A stretch of 50,616 bases of DNA from a virus. Each line of letters starts with the position of its first letter. Position 1 is the stretch's first letter. The position numbers and the translations under genes are program-made. The DNA lies in the IMG/VR virus record IMGVR_UViG_3300005613_004910, positions 1 to 50,616 of that record; one strand, written 5' to 3'. Shown piece by piece: positions 8,826-15,265 of the stretch. The notes under the pieces are model-generated. The model had not been told where the DNA came from. It ran no database searches and was given only the letters and a program-made list of their open reading frames with translations.

Positions 8826-9094
8826 ATGAGTTTTGTAATAGATAAAGATCCAAATGCAACACTTGATTATGGTTTTAAATGGGAAGATTGGTTAAATGGG
8901 GATGTTATATCTGAAAGTGAGTGGATTGTGCCCGAAGGTTTAACAGAAGAGTCGTCTTCTTTTCAAATACAATAACTACTATATGGATATCTGGAGGAAC
9001 ACTCGGAGAGATATACACAGTTGTGAATAGAATCACGACAGTTGCTGGTAGAATAGATGATCGCACTTTGAAACTAAAAATGAAACAAAAGTAA
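8826..9094 (+). CDS. Small phage structural-type protein interrupted by a -1 frameshift
   Basis: The first frame runs from ATG 8826 (AAAGGAG upstream) to TAA 8975 and gives DKDPNATLDYGFKWEDWLNGD...SEWIVPEGL, a pattern I know from short phage proteins with a DYGFDWSDWL-type start. Those proteins normally continue with a WLSGGT...YTVTNRI...GR.DDR tail. That tail is present here in the -1 frame (TIWISGGTLGEIYTVVNRITTVAGRIDDRT), ending at TAA 9094. The frames join at the T run 8960-8963 (TCT TTT CAA), where a one-base slip back gives SSSFSNTITTIW. It may be a one-base deletion, a sequencing error in a homopolymer, or programmed slippage. The intact product would be about 89 residues. Its role is probably virion-associated, but this is uncertain. 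Confidence 0.6.
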
Positions 9095-9101
9095 AGAGAC
9101 A

Positions 9102-9548
9102 ATGATTGATACTGCCCGATTCAAAAAGATGGTATATGCCTTTGAACAAAAAATAGTAGTGGAAGGTTTTGTTCGAGAAAGGTTTTCTCAAATTCGGACT
9201 ATTCCAAGAAAAGAAGGTAAACTTTCCAACCAGTCCTTTGGGAAAATGATGGGAGAATTTATAGATACACAGCGTCTTATTACATTAGATTATTATGGGT
9301 TTTTTAAGCGATCCAAAGGGCTGCTAAATCTCATTAAAAAAGAAGATGCAAAGCAAGTAAAGTCTTTTTTTATAAGTTTTGCATCAATCAAAATGGAAGA
9401 TATTATTTTTTTAACCAATGATGTATCTGTTATTATGAATTTCCCAAGTTTGAAAAATGAGATACTTATTCATAGAGGATTTATAAAAAGGAATATGGGT
9501 GAGTTAGAAAAAGGAGGCCGGTTGGGGCAAACCTCCCCCCAAGAATAG
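9102..9548 (+). CDS. Hypothetical protein whose 3' end lies in a repeat
   Basis: A 148-residue, mostly helical protein with no recognised motif (KKMVYAFEQKIVVEGFVRERF, later SFFISFASIKMEDIIFLTNDV). The last residues, GRLGQTSPQE, are encoded inside the 52-nt intergenic repeat that starts at 9519. The natural C-terminus may therefore have been replaced when that element arrived. No strong ribosome-binding site is visible before the ATG (AGAGAC only). It is the last gene before about 500 nt of gene-free DNA. Confidence 0.5.
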   Translation: MIDTARFKKMVYAFEQKIVVEGFVRERFSQIRTIPRKEGKLSNQSFGKMMGEFIDTQRLITLDYYGFFKRSKGLLNLIKKEDAKQVKSFFISFASIKMEDIIFLTNDVSVIMNFPSLKNEILIHRGFIKRNMGELEKGGRLGQTSPQE

Positions 9549-9570
9549 ATCGCCAATCGTAGGCCTTCTG
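9519..9570 (+). repeat. 52-nt intergenic element, copy 1
   Basis: This block is identical over 52 nt to 23811-23862. TTGGGG and CCCCAA can form a stem around a pyrimidine-containing loop, and the 3' part has ATCGCCAATCGTAGGCC. The flanks differ between copies. It overlaps the last codons of the gene at 9102. Function unknown; its structure and intergenic position suggest an RNA element. Confidence 0.6.
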
Positions 9571-10016
9571 AGACGGTTTAAAAACAATTTTACCATGCCT
9601 ATAACACTCCCCAAATATAATCTTTATTCTATATATATACATTCGACTATTCCTGAGAGTTCTACAATATAAAACCCGATTCCCGATACAAATATAACAA
9701 GCCAAAATACTAAATAATAAGCCAAAACAACGCATAATTACCGCAAATTATAAGGCCTATGCTCTAATTACCGCATACAAACGCACGAGAAAGCGGCGCA
9801 CCGGTTTTTTATATATAATTATGCGTCACAGACATATAATTACCGCATACAAACGCATATAAGGGGCACGGGGCAATATCACCGATTTTCGGCTATTTTC
9901 GGCTGTTTTCTAAAATAAACCGGTGTTTTTGGGCTTTTTTCATGCTGTAAAAACAGTAAGTTATAGGGCAAATAGAAAAAAGCGGTAAAACAAGGCGAAA
10001 TAGCCGGTTTTCGGTG
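9571..10016. other. Gene-free AT-rich region with repeats; possible origin or control region
   Basis: No credible gene on either strand. The stretch holds the direct and inverted repeats described separately (9731-9857), several copies of ATTTTCGGCT-like sequence (about 9893-9915), and short poly-T runs. It immediately precedes the promoter of the hammerhead transcription unit. Replication origin, promoter control region and recombination site are all possible; nothing in it decides between them. Confidence 0.45.
9731..9857. repeat. Iteron-like direct repeats with an inverted copy
   Basis: A 21-nt unit (TAATTACCGCATACAAACGC plus A) occurs at 9765-9785 and 9837-9857, exactly 72 nt apart. A partial copy (TAATTACCGCA) is at 9735-9745. 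CGCATAATTA at 9731-9740 has its reverse complement TAATTATGCG at 9816-9825. This spacing resembles iterons or paired operator sites. Confidence 0.55.
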
Positions 10017-10044
10017 TTGCTATAACCCCCAGACAAGGTATAAT
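10017..10044 (+). promoter_or_regulatory. Sigma70-type promoter for the hammerhead transcription unit
   Basis: TTGCTA at 10017-10022 and a perfect TATAAT at 10039-10044 are separated by 16 nt. Transcription would start near 10051, at the beginning of the structured non-coding region. No gene start lies within 900 nt downstream, so the first product would be RNA. Confidence 0.55.
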
Positions 10045-10050
10045 AACTAT

Positions 10051-10964
10051 AGTTCTTTTATATTGTAAGCGTTTTTTGGGGTTGATCGAAGCAACCTCGT
10101 CCGCCGGCGGGACCAGCAATCAGGTCGGCGGAAACCAAAAAAATCTTTGTGTTCTTTTAAACCCACCGGCAAAAGTTTCTGATTTCAAACGTACTAGGCT
10201 GAGTGATCCCTCCCTGACACGAACCAGGGAACAAAGGTTACGGCGATTGCTTAAAGGCAAAAAATGAGACCAAAGGCCGACACGAAGATCAGATAACCCA
10301 AGCCTGGATAAAAAAGAAATTGTTTATCATAGCTGTGGTTCGCTCGATTCTTCTTTTAAAAAATAGTTGAATCGGCTGCCTTTATACGAATATTTCTTTT
10401 ATGGATATTATCCATAATCCAGACATAGCCTCAGGAAAAACAGAATACAATAATTCTAATTGGATAATGGCAATAGCTTTATTGCGATGACTGCCCAGCC
10501 TTTTGGCTTAAAACCTTTTAAGTTTTTGTTTTCTTGACCCTCCGCTAAGGAGTTTCCTCTAATTATAGAAAGATTCAGTTAGCCACCAAGTACCTAAATC
10601 CTACAACCATTTTCTCCATGAAAATAACCGGATTGAATTTTACAGTCCTTAGATAGTTTTCCGACTTTAGATCCTTAACTTCATCGTTAATTTGCTGAAG
10701 TTACACGATGGGCGGGTCGGTTTACTTCCTACTGACAAATGTAAATGTCAAGTAAATCTGCCATGGAATTGTAGAAAGACTGCGATGAATATTTTAAGTA
10801 ATCGTACAGGAAGGTGCATCTCCCCACTAAAGATTTTATTTCTCCGCTGCTATTGGGTGAAGTTCTATCAACATATAAGAGAGCCTGACCAACCGAAAAT
10901 AAAGTCCAGGGGATTCCTCCTCCTTAAAAAGTAAAGCCGAAACCGGAGATTTATTTCTCCGGTC
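10051..10964 (+). ncRNA. Large structured non-coding RNA candidate (about 0.9 kb)
   Basis: No credible coding sequence is present in about 880 nt of an otherwise gene-dense genome. Many local helices are visible: GGTTG/CAACC (10080-10096), TCCGCC/GGCGGA with an inner GACC/GGTC (10100-10132), TCCCTG/CAGGGA (10211-10230), TTATGGA/TCCATAA (10399-10417), GCAATA/TATTGC (10470-10485), AGCC/GGCT (10497-10508), CTCC/GGAG (10540-10552), nested AATCC/GGATT around ATTTTC/GAAAAT (10597-10634) and CATCGT/ACGATG (10682-10710). A promoter sits just upstream, and the first hammerhead would cut at 10964/10965, defining the 3' end. Large ornate RNAs such as GOLLD and ROOL occur in phages, but I cannot assign this one to a class. 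Confidence 0.6.
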
Positions 10965-10996
10965 TGCCAGGGGTTGGTTCCTGGTACTGATGAGGC
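10936..10996 (+). ncRNA. Type II hammerhead ribozyme 1
   Basis: The conserved core is complete: GAAA (10939-10942) and CTGATGA (10987-10993). Stem II is GCC/GGC, open at the ends of the element. Stem III is CCGGAG/CTCCGG, different in sequence from the other copies but fully paired. Stem I is TGCCAGG/CCTGGTA. The predicted cut follows GTC at 10964. It releases the large non-coding RNA from the first mRNA. Confidence 0.88.
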
Positions 10997-11033
10997 AACC
11001 TAAAAATATTAATTTACTACAAGGAGGACTAAA

Positions 11034-11237
11034 ATGAGTCTACTAATCAAATTGTCAAACATTCCAGATGACGTAATACCTGTTTTAAGATCAAATGATC
11101 ATGGTGATATTTATTACAGGGGGATACCTGTAAAATATATTACAATAGCCCCAAAAAGCAGACTCAACGCAAAATACAGGATAACCACAGATAAAGGGCA
11201 ATATAGAATTGATGATGGTCATATTGAAATTTGTTGA
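11034..11237 (+). CDS. Small hypothetical protein
   Basis: A 67-residue protein, the first gene after hammerhead 1, with the cluster's standard leader (CTACAAGGAGGACTAAA) before the ATG. The sequence is beta-rich and basic (DIYYRGIPVKYITIAPKSR, KYRITTDKGQYRIDDG). No motif or family is recognised. Ribozyme cuts on both sides would leave it on its own short mRNA of about 340 nt. Confidence 0.6.
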   Translation: MSLLIKLSNIPDDVIPVLRSNDHGDIYYRGIPVKYITIAPKSRLNAKYRITTDKGQYRIDDGHIEIC

Positions 11238-11274
11238 TTATTTTACCATAAAACACAGGAAGAAGTCTAAACAA

Positions 11275-11333
11275 GCCGAAACTCCCTGTAACAGGGGAGT
11301 CTGCCAGGGATTGGTTCCTGGTACTGATGAGGC
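11275..11333 (+). ncRNA. Type II hammerhead ribozyme 2
   Basis: GAAA at 11278-11281 and CTGATGA at 11324-11330. Stem II GCC/GGC, stem III CTCCC/GGGAG with an extra wobble pair, stem I TGCCAGG/CCTGGTA. The predicted cut is after GTC at 11301. It stands between a stop codon (11237) and the AAGGAGG of the next gene. Confidence 0.92.
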
Positions 11334-11371
11334 AACCTAAAAATATTAATTTACTACAAGGAGGATTTATT

Positions 11372-11677
11372 ATGGAACTAAGAGTTTTTACTAAGACCGA
11401 TTGGGAAGGTTTTGCGGGATGTGAATCCAGAAAACCAATGATTGGAAAAGTATCCATGAAAGATACAGAGGAAGCGGAAGGTATTGTAGAAGGTATTGTA
11501 GTGGTAGACGGACTCAGAGTAGAAATGTATTTCTTAGACGAAAAGTGTATAGATGAAGTTATATATTCAAAAGATTTTATAGATTTTGTAAATGAAGATG
11601 TTATAACAATAGTAAAATCATGGCCAAAAATGATTACCAAGGACTTCGTTGTCAGACGAGGATTTGAAGAATTTTGA
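11372..11677 (+). CDS. Hypothetical acidic protein
   Basis: A 101-residue protein starting MELRVFTKTDWEGFAGCE. The ATG at 11372 follows the conserved AAGGAGG leader; an in-frame ATG at 11327 lies inside the hammerhead core (CTGATGA) and would be destroyed as a start by ribozyme folding, so it is rejected. The middle is acidic and repetitive (EEAEGIVEGIVVVDG), the end is basic. No family recognised. Confidence 0.6.
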   Translation: MELRVFTKTDWEGFAGCESRKPMIGKVSMKDTEEAEGIVEGIVVVDGLRVEMYFLDEKCIDEVIYSKDFIDFVNEDVITIVKSWPKMITKDFVVRRGFEEF

Positions 11678-11691
11678 AGAATATAAATAAA

Positions 11692-11750
11692 GCTGAAACT
11701 CCCTGTAACAGGGGAGTCTGCCCATGATGGTTCATGGGTACTGATGAGGC
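11692..11750 (+). ncRNA. Type II hammerhead ribozyme 3
   Basis: GAAA at 11695-11698 and CTGATGA at 11741-11747. Stem II is GCT/GGC with a U-G pair next to the core. Stem III is CTCCC/GGGAG. Stem I is the second allele, TGCCCATG/CATGGGTA, eight consecutive pairs. The predicted cut is after GTC at 11718. Confidence 0.92.
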
Positions 11751-11784
11751 AACCAATATTAATTTACTACAAGGAGGATTTATT

Positions 11785-12516
11785 ATGACGAAGACAAGTA
11801 AGAGCAAGAAAACTAAGGCACTTCCTAAAGAAGCAATTTCGGCCAAAGAAACAGCTAAGAAGGCTAAGGCCCAAATAGCAGCAAAAGACAAAAAGGAAGT
11901 TACCAAGAAACAGGCTAAGAAAACTAAAGCCAAGGTAGCAAAGAATGCAAAAGTTACCAAGAAAACTGTTAAAACAATTACGACTATTGATCCAAAAGTA
12001 GAAAAAGCGTTGAGAAGAAAACTTTTGAAAAATAGTAGAATGCTCAACGAACTCGAATTGCTTGATATTCCTATAGATCGCAACAGCAATACTGAAGAAC
12101 TTAAAAAGCAGTTCGTAGCGGCCATGCGGGAGATAAATTCGTCGTTTTCCTCAAGCCGTAAACTTGCAGAACTCAGCAAGAGCACCACTAATCTTTTCGA
12201 ATCACTGACCGGTAAGAAAGTAACCAAGGTAGCAAATGTTAAAGACAAAAAAGAAAAAAAAGGAGGGAAGACTATGCCTAACAAGCTGATAAAGAATGTA
12301 GAATCCAATAAGGAACTGAAGTCTAAGGTAACAGAGAGCATGTTGAATCATGAAATATCCAGACTCTGTTCTATGGACGATGATCAGATGAAGGCCAGGA
12401 TCAAAAAAATAAAAAGTCCTGTCAAACTGGAAGCACTCCGGATCGCCTCAATGTGGTGTGGAGTAAGAAAGTTTGCACGGCTGGCTCGCATCAAAAGAAA
12501 CGCTATGATGGTTTAA
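11785..12516 (+). CDS. Lys-rich histone-like protein with an internal start
   Basis: A 243-residue basic protein. The first ~75 residues are Lys/Ala-rich and low in complexity (KETAKKAKAQ, KKQAKKTKAKVAKNAK), similar to histone H1-type or nucleoid tails and likely to bind nucleic acid. A predicted helical segment follows (RKLLKNSRMLNELELLDI). The last 80 residues, beginning MPNKLIKNVESNK, form a separate domain that has its own ribosome-binding site (see the next entry). The ATG at 11785 follows the cluster's AAGGAGG leader; an in-frame start inside hammerhead 3 is rejected. Function beyond nucleic-acid binding is unknown. Confidence 0.65.
   Translation: MTKTSKSKKTKALPKEAISAKETAKKAKAQIAAKDKKEVTKKQAKKTKAKVAKNAKVTKKTVKTITTIDPKVEKALRRKLLKNSRMLNELELLDIPIDRNSNTEELKKQFVAAMREINSSFSSSRKLAELSKSTTNLFESLTGKKVTKVANVKDKKEKKGGKTMPNKLIKNVESNKELKSKVTESMLNHEISRLCSMDDDQMKARIKKIKSPVKLEALRIASMWCGVRKFARLARIKRNAMMV
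12274..12516 (+). CDS. Internal in-frame product of the Lys-rich gene (80 aa)
   Basis: A strong AGGAGG (12261-12266) lies 7 nt before an ATG in the same frame as the surrounding gene. Translation from it would yield the C-terminal domain alone, without the Lys-rich tail. The site could be chance, since Lys/Gly-rich codons make purine runs, but its spacing is ideal. Confidence 0.4.
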   Translation: MPNKLIKNVESNKELKSKVTESMLNHEISRLCSMDDDQMKARIKKIKSPVKLEALRIASMWCGVRKFARLARIKRNAMMV

Positions 12517-12520
12517 TAAA

Positions 12521-12579
12521 GCCGAAACTCCCTGTAACAGGGGAGTCTGCCAGGGATTGGTTCCTGGTACTGATGAGGT
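12521..12579 (+). ncRNA. Type II hammerhead ribozyme 4
   Basis: GAAA at 12524-12527 and CTGATGA at 12570-12576. Stem II is GCC/GGT with a G-U pair, stem III CTCCC/GGGAG, stem I TGCCAGG/CCTGGTA. The predicted cut is after GTC at 12547. The element starts 5 nt after the preceding stop codon. Confidence 0.9.
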
Positions 12580-12616
12580 AACCTAACAATATTAATTTAC
12601 TACAAAGGAGGATGTT

Positions 12617-12883
12617 ATGAAGAAAGAAACAAGAAGAGAAAGAGACAAAGAAATGATTAATGATCCCAGAAAATGGGGAACCTTTCCTTTTCTTCCAGTA
12701 ATGAGAAAGATGAAGGGTAGCGGTGTTGAAGTTGGAATTATTTTGTCGGCAGGAGATCACCTTACAGTTTTTGATTGTAATTTGTTTATGCTTCCGGAAA
12801 AACTCTCCGACTTTGGGGATTTCGATAGATGGGACTACCGATCAATTGAGGATTTATTAGATGACGGATGGACAGTTGACTGA
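12617..12883 (+). CDS. Small hypothetical protein
   Basis: An 88-residue protein with AAAGGAGG before the ATG. It begins with a very basic helix (MKKETRRERDKEMIND) and ends acidic (DFDRWDYRSIEDLLDDGWTVD). No recognised domain. It is the first of four small genes carried between hammerheads 4 and 5. Confidence 0.6.
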   Translation: MKKETRRERDKEMINDPRKWGTFPFLPVMRKMKGSGVEVGIILSAGDHLTVFDCNLFMLPEKLSDFGDFDRWDYRSIEDLLDDGWTVD

Positions 12884-12911
12884 GATAAATTTTCTATTGT
12901 AGGGGAGAAGC

Positions 12912-13100
12912 ATGGAAAAAAGAAGAAAGTTGCTACTACTACAGGCAAAAGAAAAACATCAACCAAACGCAATCCATTTTTGTGGGGTTGCCACAAGTTG
13001 GAGTCAATGTTTCACAATTGAAAATGGAAAACTATGCCTATGGTATAATTTGGAAAATAATACGAAGATGATGTTTGAAGGGGAGAAGCATGGAAAATAA
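12912..13100 (+). CDS. Small hypothetical protein
   Basis: A 62-residue protein with GGGGAG 7 nt before its ATG. It contains CGVATSWSQCF and ends in EGEKHGK. The end overlaps the start of the next gene by 11 nt. The start region (GGGGAGAAGCATGGAAAA) is nearly identical to that of the next gene at 13080-13097, suggesting a small duplication of a translation start. No function is recognised. Confidence 0.5.
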   Translation: MEKRRKLLLLQAKEKHQPNAIHFCGVATSWSQCFTIENGKLCLWYNLENNTKMMFEGEKHGK

Positions 13101-13317
13101 AAAGAAATATCCGTTTGATCACACAACGGCAAACGGGCAAAAACGTCTTATGGCATATTCGAGAGGGTTAGATCCTGAAACATACATAGCCAAGCCTATT
13201 GATGTAACAAAACCAGGAGACTATGGCTGTGATCCGCTTGGAGATAATAAATTTAAAATGGTTCCCAGCGGAGATGTTGTAGATCTCAATGAAATGAGAA
13301 AGAGGTTAAATAAATGA
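13090..13317 (+). CDS. Small hypothetical protein
   Basis: A 75-residue protein starting MENKKKYPFDHTTANGQKR. The ATG at 13090 is preferred over an in-frame one at 13075 because GGGGAG sits 6 nt ahead of it. The pattern GLDPETYIAKPIDVTKPGDYGCDPLG is proline- and glycine-rich and probably lacks a large core. Family unknown. Confidence 0.55.
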   Translation: MENKKKYPFDHTTANGQKRLMAYSRGLDPETYIAKPIDVTKPGDYGCDPLGDNKFKMVPSGDVVDLNEMRKRLNK

Positions 13318-13377
13318 AAAGCCTGATAGAGAAATCAAAAACAGTTAACCATATATGAAGTAAAAGGAAGATTTATT

Positions 13378-13623
13378 ATGGTAAATAAAAGAATCATAGA
13401 AGCAAAGTTAAGAGAAAATTTGATGCTGCTGTCTGATGGTGATGAAGAGAAGGCCAAGGAATTATGGGAGGTATCAAAAGGTGACGATCTAGACGCGCTA
13501 ATGATCAGAACCAAGATTTTTAAGGATCTTGGTTATTGCTTCAAATGCGGTAGAAAGTTGGATTTCGTTGTTGAGACCAATGGCATTCCGCATTGCCTTG
13601 GACCTTGTGAATTATCCCGGTGA
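13378..13623 (+). CDS. Small putative zinc-ribbon protein
   Basis: An 81-residue protein with AAGGAAG upstream of the ATG. The N-terminal half is helical (RENLMLLSDGDEEKAKELWEV). The C-terminal half has CFKCGRKLD and later CLGPC, a Cys4 arrangement suited to one zinc ion. The DNA around the stop codon contains a short duplication (GTGAATTATCCCG twice, 13609-13632). It lies directly before hammerhead 5. Confidence 0.55.
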   Translation: MVNKRIIEAKLRENLMLLSDGDEEKAKELWEVSKGDDLDALMIRTKIFKDLGYCFKCGRKLDFVVETNGIPHCLGPCELSR

Positions 13624-13675
13624 ATTATCCCGAACTTCCTTGGATCTTGTGAATTCAACAAGGAATATAAATAAA

Positions 13676-13734
13676 GTCGAAACCTCCCGTAAAAAGGAGG
13701 TCTGCCAGAGATTGGTTCCTGGTACTGATGAGGC
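13676..13734 (+). ncRNA. Type II hammerhead ribozyme 5
   Basis: GAAA at 13679-13682 and CTGATGA at 13725-13731. Stem II is GTC/GGC, stem III is the CCTCC/GGAGG allele, and stem I is TGCCAG/CTGGTA with one weakened pair. The predicted cut is after GTC at 13702. Confidence 0.9.
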
Positions 13735-13770
13735 AACCTAATTTTAATTTACTACAAAGGAGGATTTATT

Positions 13771-14478
13771 ATGACAAAGAGATACCCAATTAAGTGTTAC
13801 GTGCTAAAGGCAGTCCAAGAAATAAGTTCTGTGTTTATGGATTGTGGAAGAGAAACATTTACTAATGCTGATATCTTTGAAGAACTAAGAAAGGGTGCCC
13901 AATTAAATATCAAACAAAGAGATGTTGCCACCATAATGGCTAGATTTTTCATAAATGGTGGGTTCGTTGAAGAATGCGGAACAGAAATTATTTCTGGTAA
14001 AAGAGTAAAATGCCGAAAATTAACTCAAAAGGGAATCAATACAAACTGGAAAAGGGTCCCATCAGAAAAACAGATTTCAAGAGAAAACAGTTCAACTTTT
14101 GCTGATAATGAGACCGAGAAAGGTCCTGTACAGCCTGTAGATCCTGTACAGGCCATAGATAAAGAATACGGGGCAGCTAAAAGAGATTTAGATGAGTCAG
14201 AAGATGAGAAACCAGAACAAATTGATTTGGCTGAAGCATTGATCAACTACGTTGACGATCTAAAGAAACGAATCTCCCTGTGGGAGATGAAATGTAGAGA
14301 TCTTCAGTACAAACTTGAATCTACCGAAAATGAATGGAGAAGTACAGTAAGAAGTAAAAATAAAACCATAGAGAATCTAAATCAAAAGATTATAGCCTTA
14401 CGAAACAGAATCAACAAAGGTTATAATCTTAAAGAAACAAGGCTATTGAAAGACGTAGCCAAATTCAGGGGAAAATAA
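13771..14478 (+). CDS. Winged-helix-like protein with C-terminal coiled coil
   Basis: A 235-residue protein with AAAGGAGG before the ATG. The first ~95 residues resemble a winged helix-turn-helix module (NADIFEELRKGAQLNIKQRDVATIMARFFINGGFVEEC, then a basic wing KRVKCRKLTQKG). A polar linker with PVQPVDPVQ repeats follows. From residue ~150 a long coiled coil (YVDDLKKRISLWEMKCRDLQ ... NLNQKIIALRNRI) is predicted. This layout fits a DNA-binding protein that oligomerises. Its stop codon (TAA) is fused to the first base of hammerhead 6. Confidence 0.55.
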   Translation: MTKRYPIKCYVLKAVQEISSVFMDCGRETFTNADIFEELRKGAQLNIKQRDVATIMARFFINGGFVEECGTEIISGKRVKCRKLTQKGINTNWKRVPSEKQISRENSSTFADNETEKGPVQPVDPVQAIDKEYGAAKRDLDESEDEKPEQIDLAEALINYVDDLKKRISLWEMKCRDLQYKLESTENEWRSTVRSKNKTIENLNQKIIALRNRINKGYNLKETRLLKDVAKFRGK

Positions 14479-14479
14479 A

Positions 14480-14538
14480 GCTGAAACTCCCTGTAACAGG
14501 GGAGTCTGCCCATGATGGTTCATGGGTACTGATGAGGC
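14480..14538 (+). ncRNA. Type II hammerhead ribozyme 6
   Basis: GAAA at 14483-14486 and CTGATGA at 14529-14535. Stem II GCT/GGC, stem III CTCCC/GGGAG, stem I TGCCCATG/CATGGGTA. The predicted cut is after GTC at 14506. The element starts one base after the preceding stop codon. Confidence 0.92.
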
Positions 14539-14573
14539 AACCAATATTAATTTACTACAAAGGAGGATTTATT

Positions 14574-14774
14574 ATGGCAAAGAAGGTAGAAATCACTTTT
14601 GGAAACGATGGGTCAGTAAGGGTTGAAGCATTTGGTTTTAAGGGAGCCAGTTGTGAAGAAGCAACTGCTTTTCTTGATACCCTATTTGAGATTAAGAAAA
14701 GGAATCACAAAGATTCTTACTACGAGCAGTCTGAAAAAATTGCTGATGGTCTACCAAGCGGATGGTGTGGATAA
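14574..14774 (+). CDS. DUF2997 family protein
   Basis: A 66-residue protein matching the DUF2997 pattern: a strand with KVEITFGNDGSVRVEAFGFKG followed by SCEEATAFLDTLFEI. The family is small and its biochemistry is unknown; in cyanobacteria it is encoded next to DUF1257 (Ycf35) and a Ycf46-type ATPase, exactly the order seen here. The ATG at 14574 follows the AAAGGAGG leader; an earlier in-frame start inside hammerhead 6 is rejected. Confidence 0.8.
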   Translation: MAKKVEITFGNDGSVRVEAFGFKGASCEEATAFLDTLFEIKKRNHKDSYYEQSEKIADGLPSGWCG

Positions 14775-14805
14775 TAACAAAGCCAAAAATAAAAAGGAGA
14801 ACGAA

Positions 14806-15168
14806 ATGAGTCATGTATCAAAATACAGTACGATTATTAGGGATACCAGCCTGTTCTGCAACAAAGCAGAGAAACTTGGCCATGAAGTAATCCAGGGTGA
14901 TCAAATAGTGAAATTGTTTTCAACACTAATTGCCTGTGTTGCATCGGTAAAGGTGAAGGGCTGGTGTTACCCTTTGGCAATTACTGAAGCAGGGGAAATT
15001 CTTTATGATCATTTTGGTTCACAGCAAGGATCCATGGAGAATTTTCACGGGCTTATAAAAGACTATAATGAAGAAATGGTTATTCAAAACATTCCAATTG
15101 ATTTAATTCAGACCTTCTATACTGAAGATATTAAAGAGGGTACAAAGCTCGTGCTTGAATATAAATAA
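14806..15168 (+). CDS. DUF1257 / Ycf35-like protein
   Basis: A 120-residue protein starting MSHVSKYSTIIRD, the typical DUF1257/Ycf35 opening, followed by ACNKAEKLGHEV-like helix text and the family's C-terminal segment (YNEEMVIQNI). AAAAAGGAG lies 8 nt before the ATG. The long upstream extension of the frame overlaps DUF2997 and is not used. Role unknown; conserved linkage with DUF2997 and Ycf46 implies that the three act together. No hammerhead separates it from DUF2997, so both would stay on one processed mRNA. Confidence 0.8.
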   Translation: MSHVSKYSTIIRDTSLFCNKAEKLGHEVIQGDQIVKLFSTLIACVASVKVKGWCYPLAITEAGEILYDHFGSQQGSMENFHGLIKDYNEEMVIQNIPIDLIQTFYTEDIKEGTKLVLEYK

Positions 15169-15169
15169 A

Positions 15170-15228
15170 GTCGAAACCTCCCGTAAAAAGGAGGTCTGCC
15201 AGGGATTGGTTCCTGGTACTGATGAGGC
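15170..15228 (+). ncRNA. Type II hammerhead ribozyme 7
   Basis: GAAA at 15173-15176 and CTGATGA at 15219-15225. Stem II GTC/GGC, stem III CCTCC/GGAGG, stem I TGCCAGG/CCTGGTA. The predicted cut is after GTC at 15196. The stop codon of DUF1257 ends 2 nt upstream. Confidence 0.92.
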
Positions 15229-15265
15229 AACCTAAAAATATTAATTTACTACAAAGGAGGATGTT

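Noticed and set aside
9481-9735. Minus-strand open frame across the 52-nt repeat, and a similar one at 23749-24027
   Set aside because: Shared peptide text results only from the repeated DNA; there is no ribosome-binding site and no other minus-strand gene in the window.
10076-10267. Small open frame in the non-coding region, likewise 10692-10934
   Set aside because: No Shine-Dalgarno, composition unlike the neighbouring genes, and the same bases form strong hairpins; treated as part of the structured RNA.
11327-11371. Upstream in-frame ATG starts inside hammerheads (also near 11734 and 14532)
   Set aside because: These ATGs are the core CTGATGA of the ribozymes. The downstream ATG behind AAGGAGG is the credible start.
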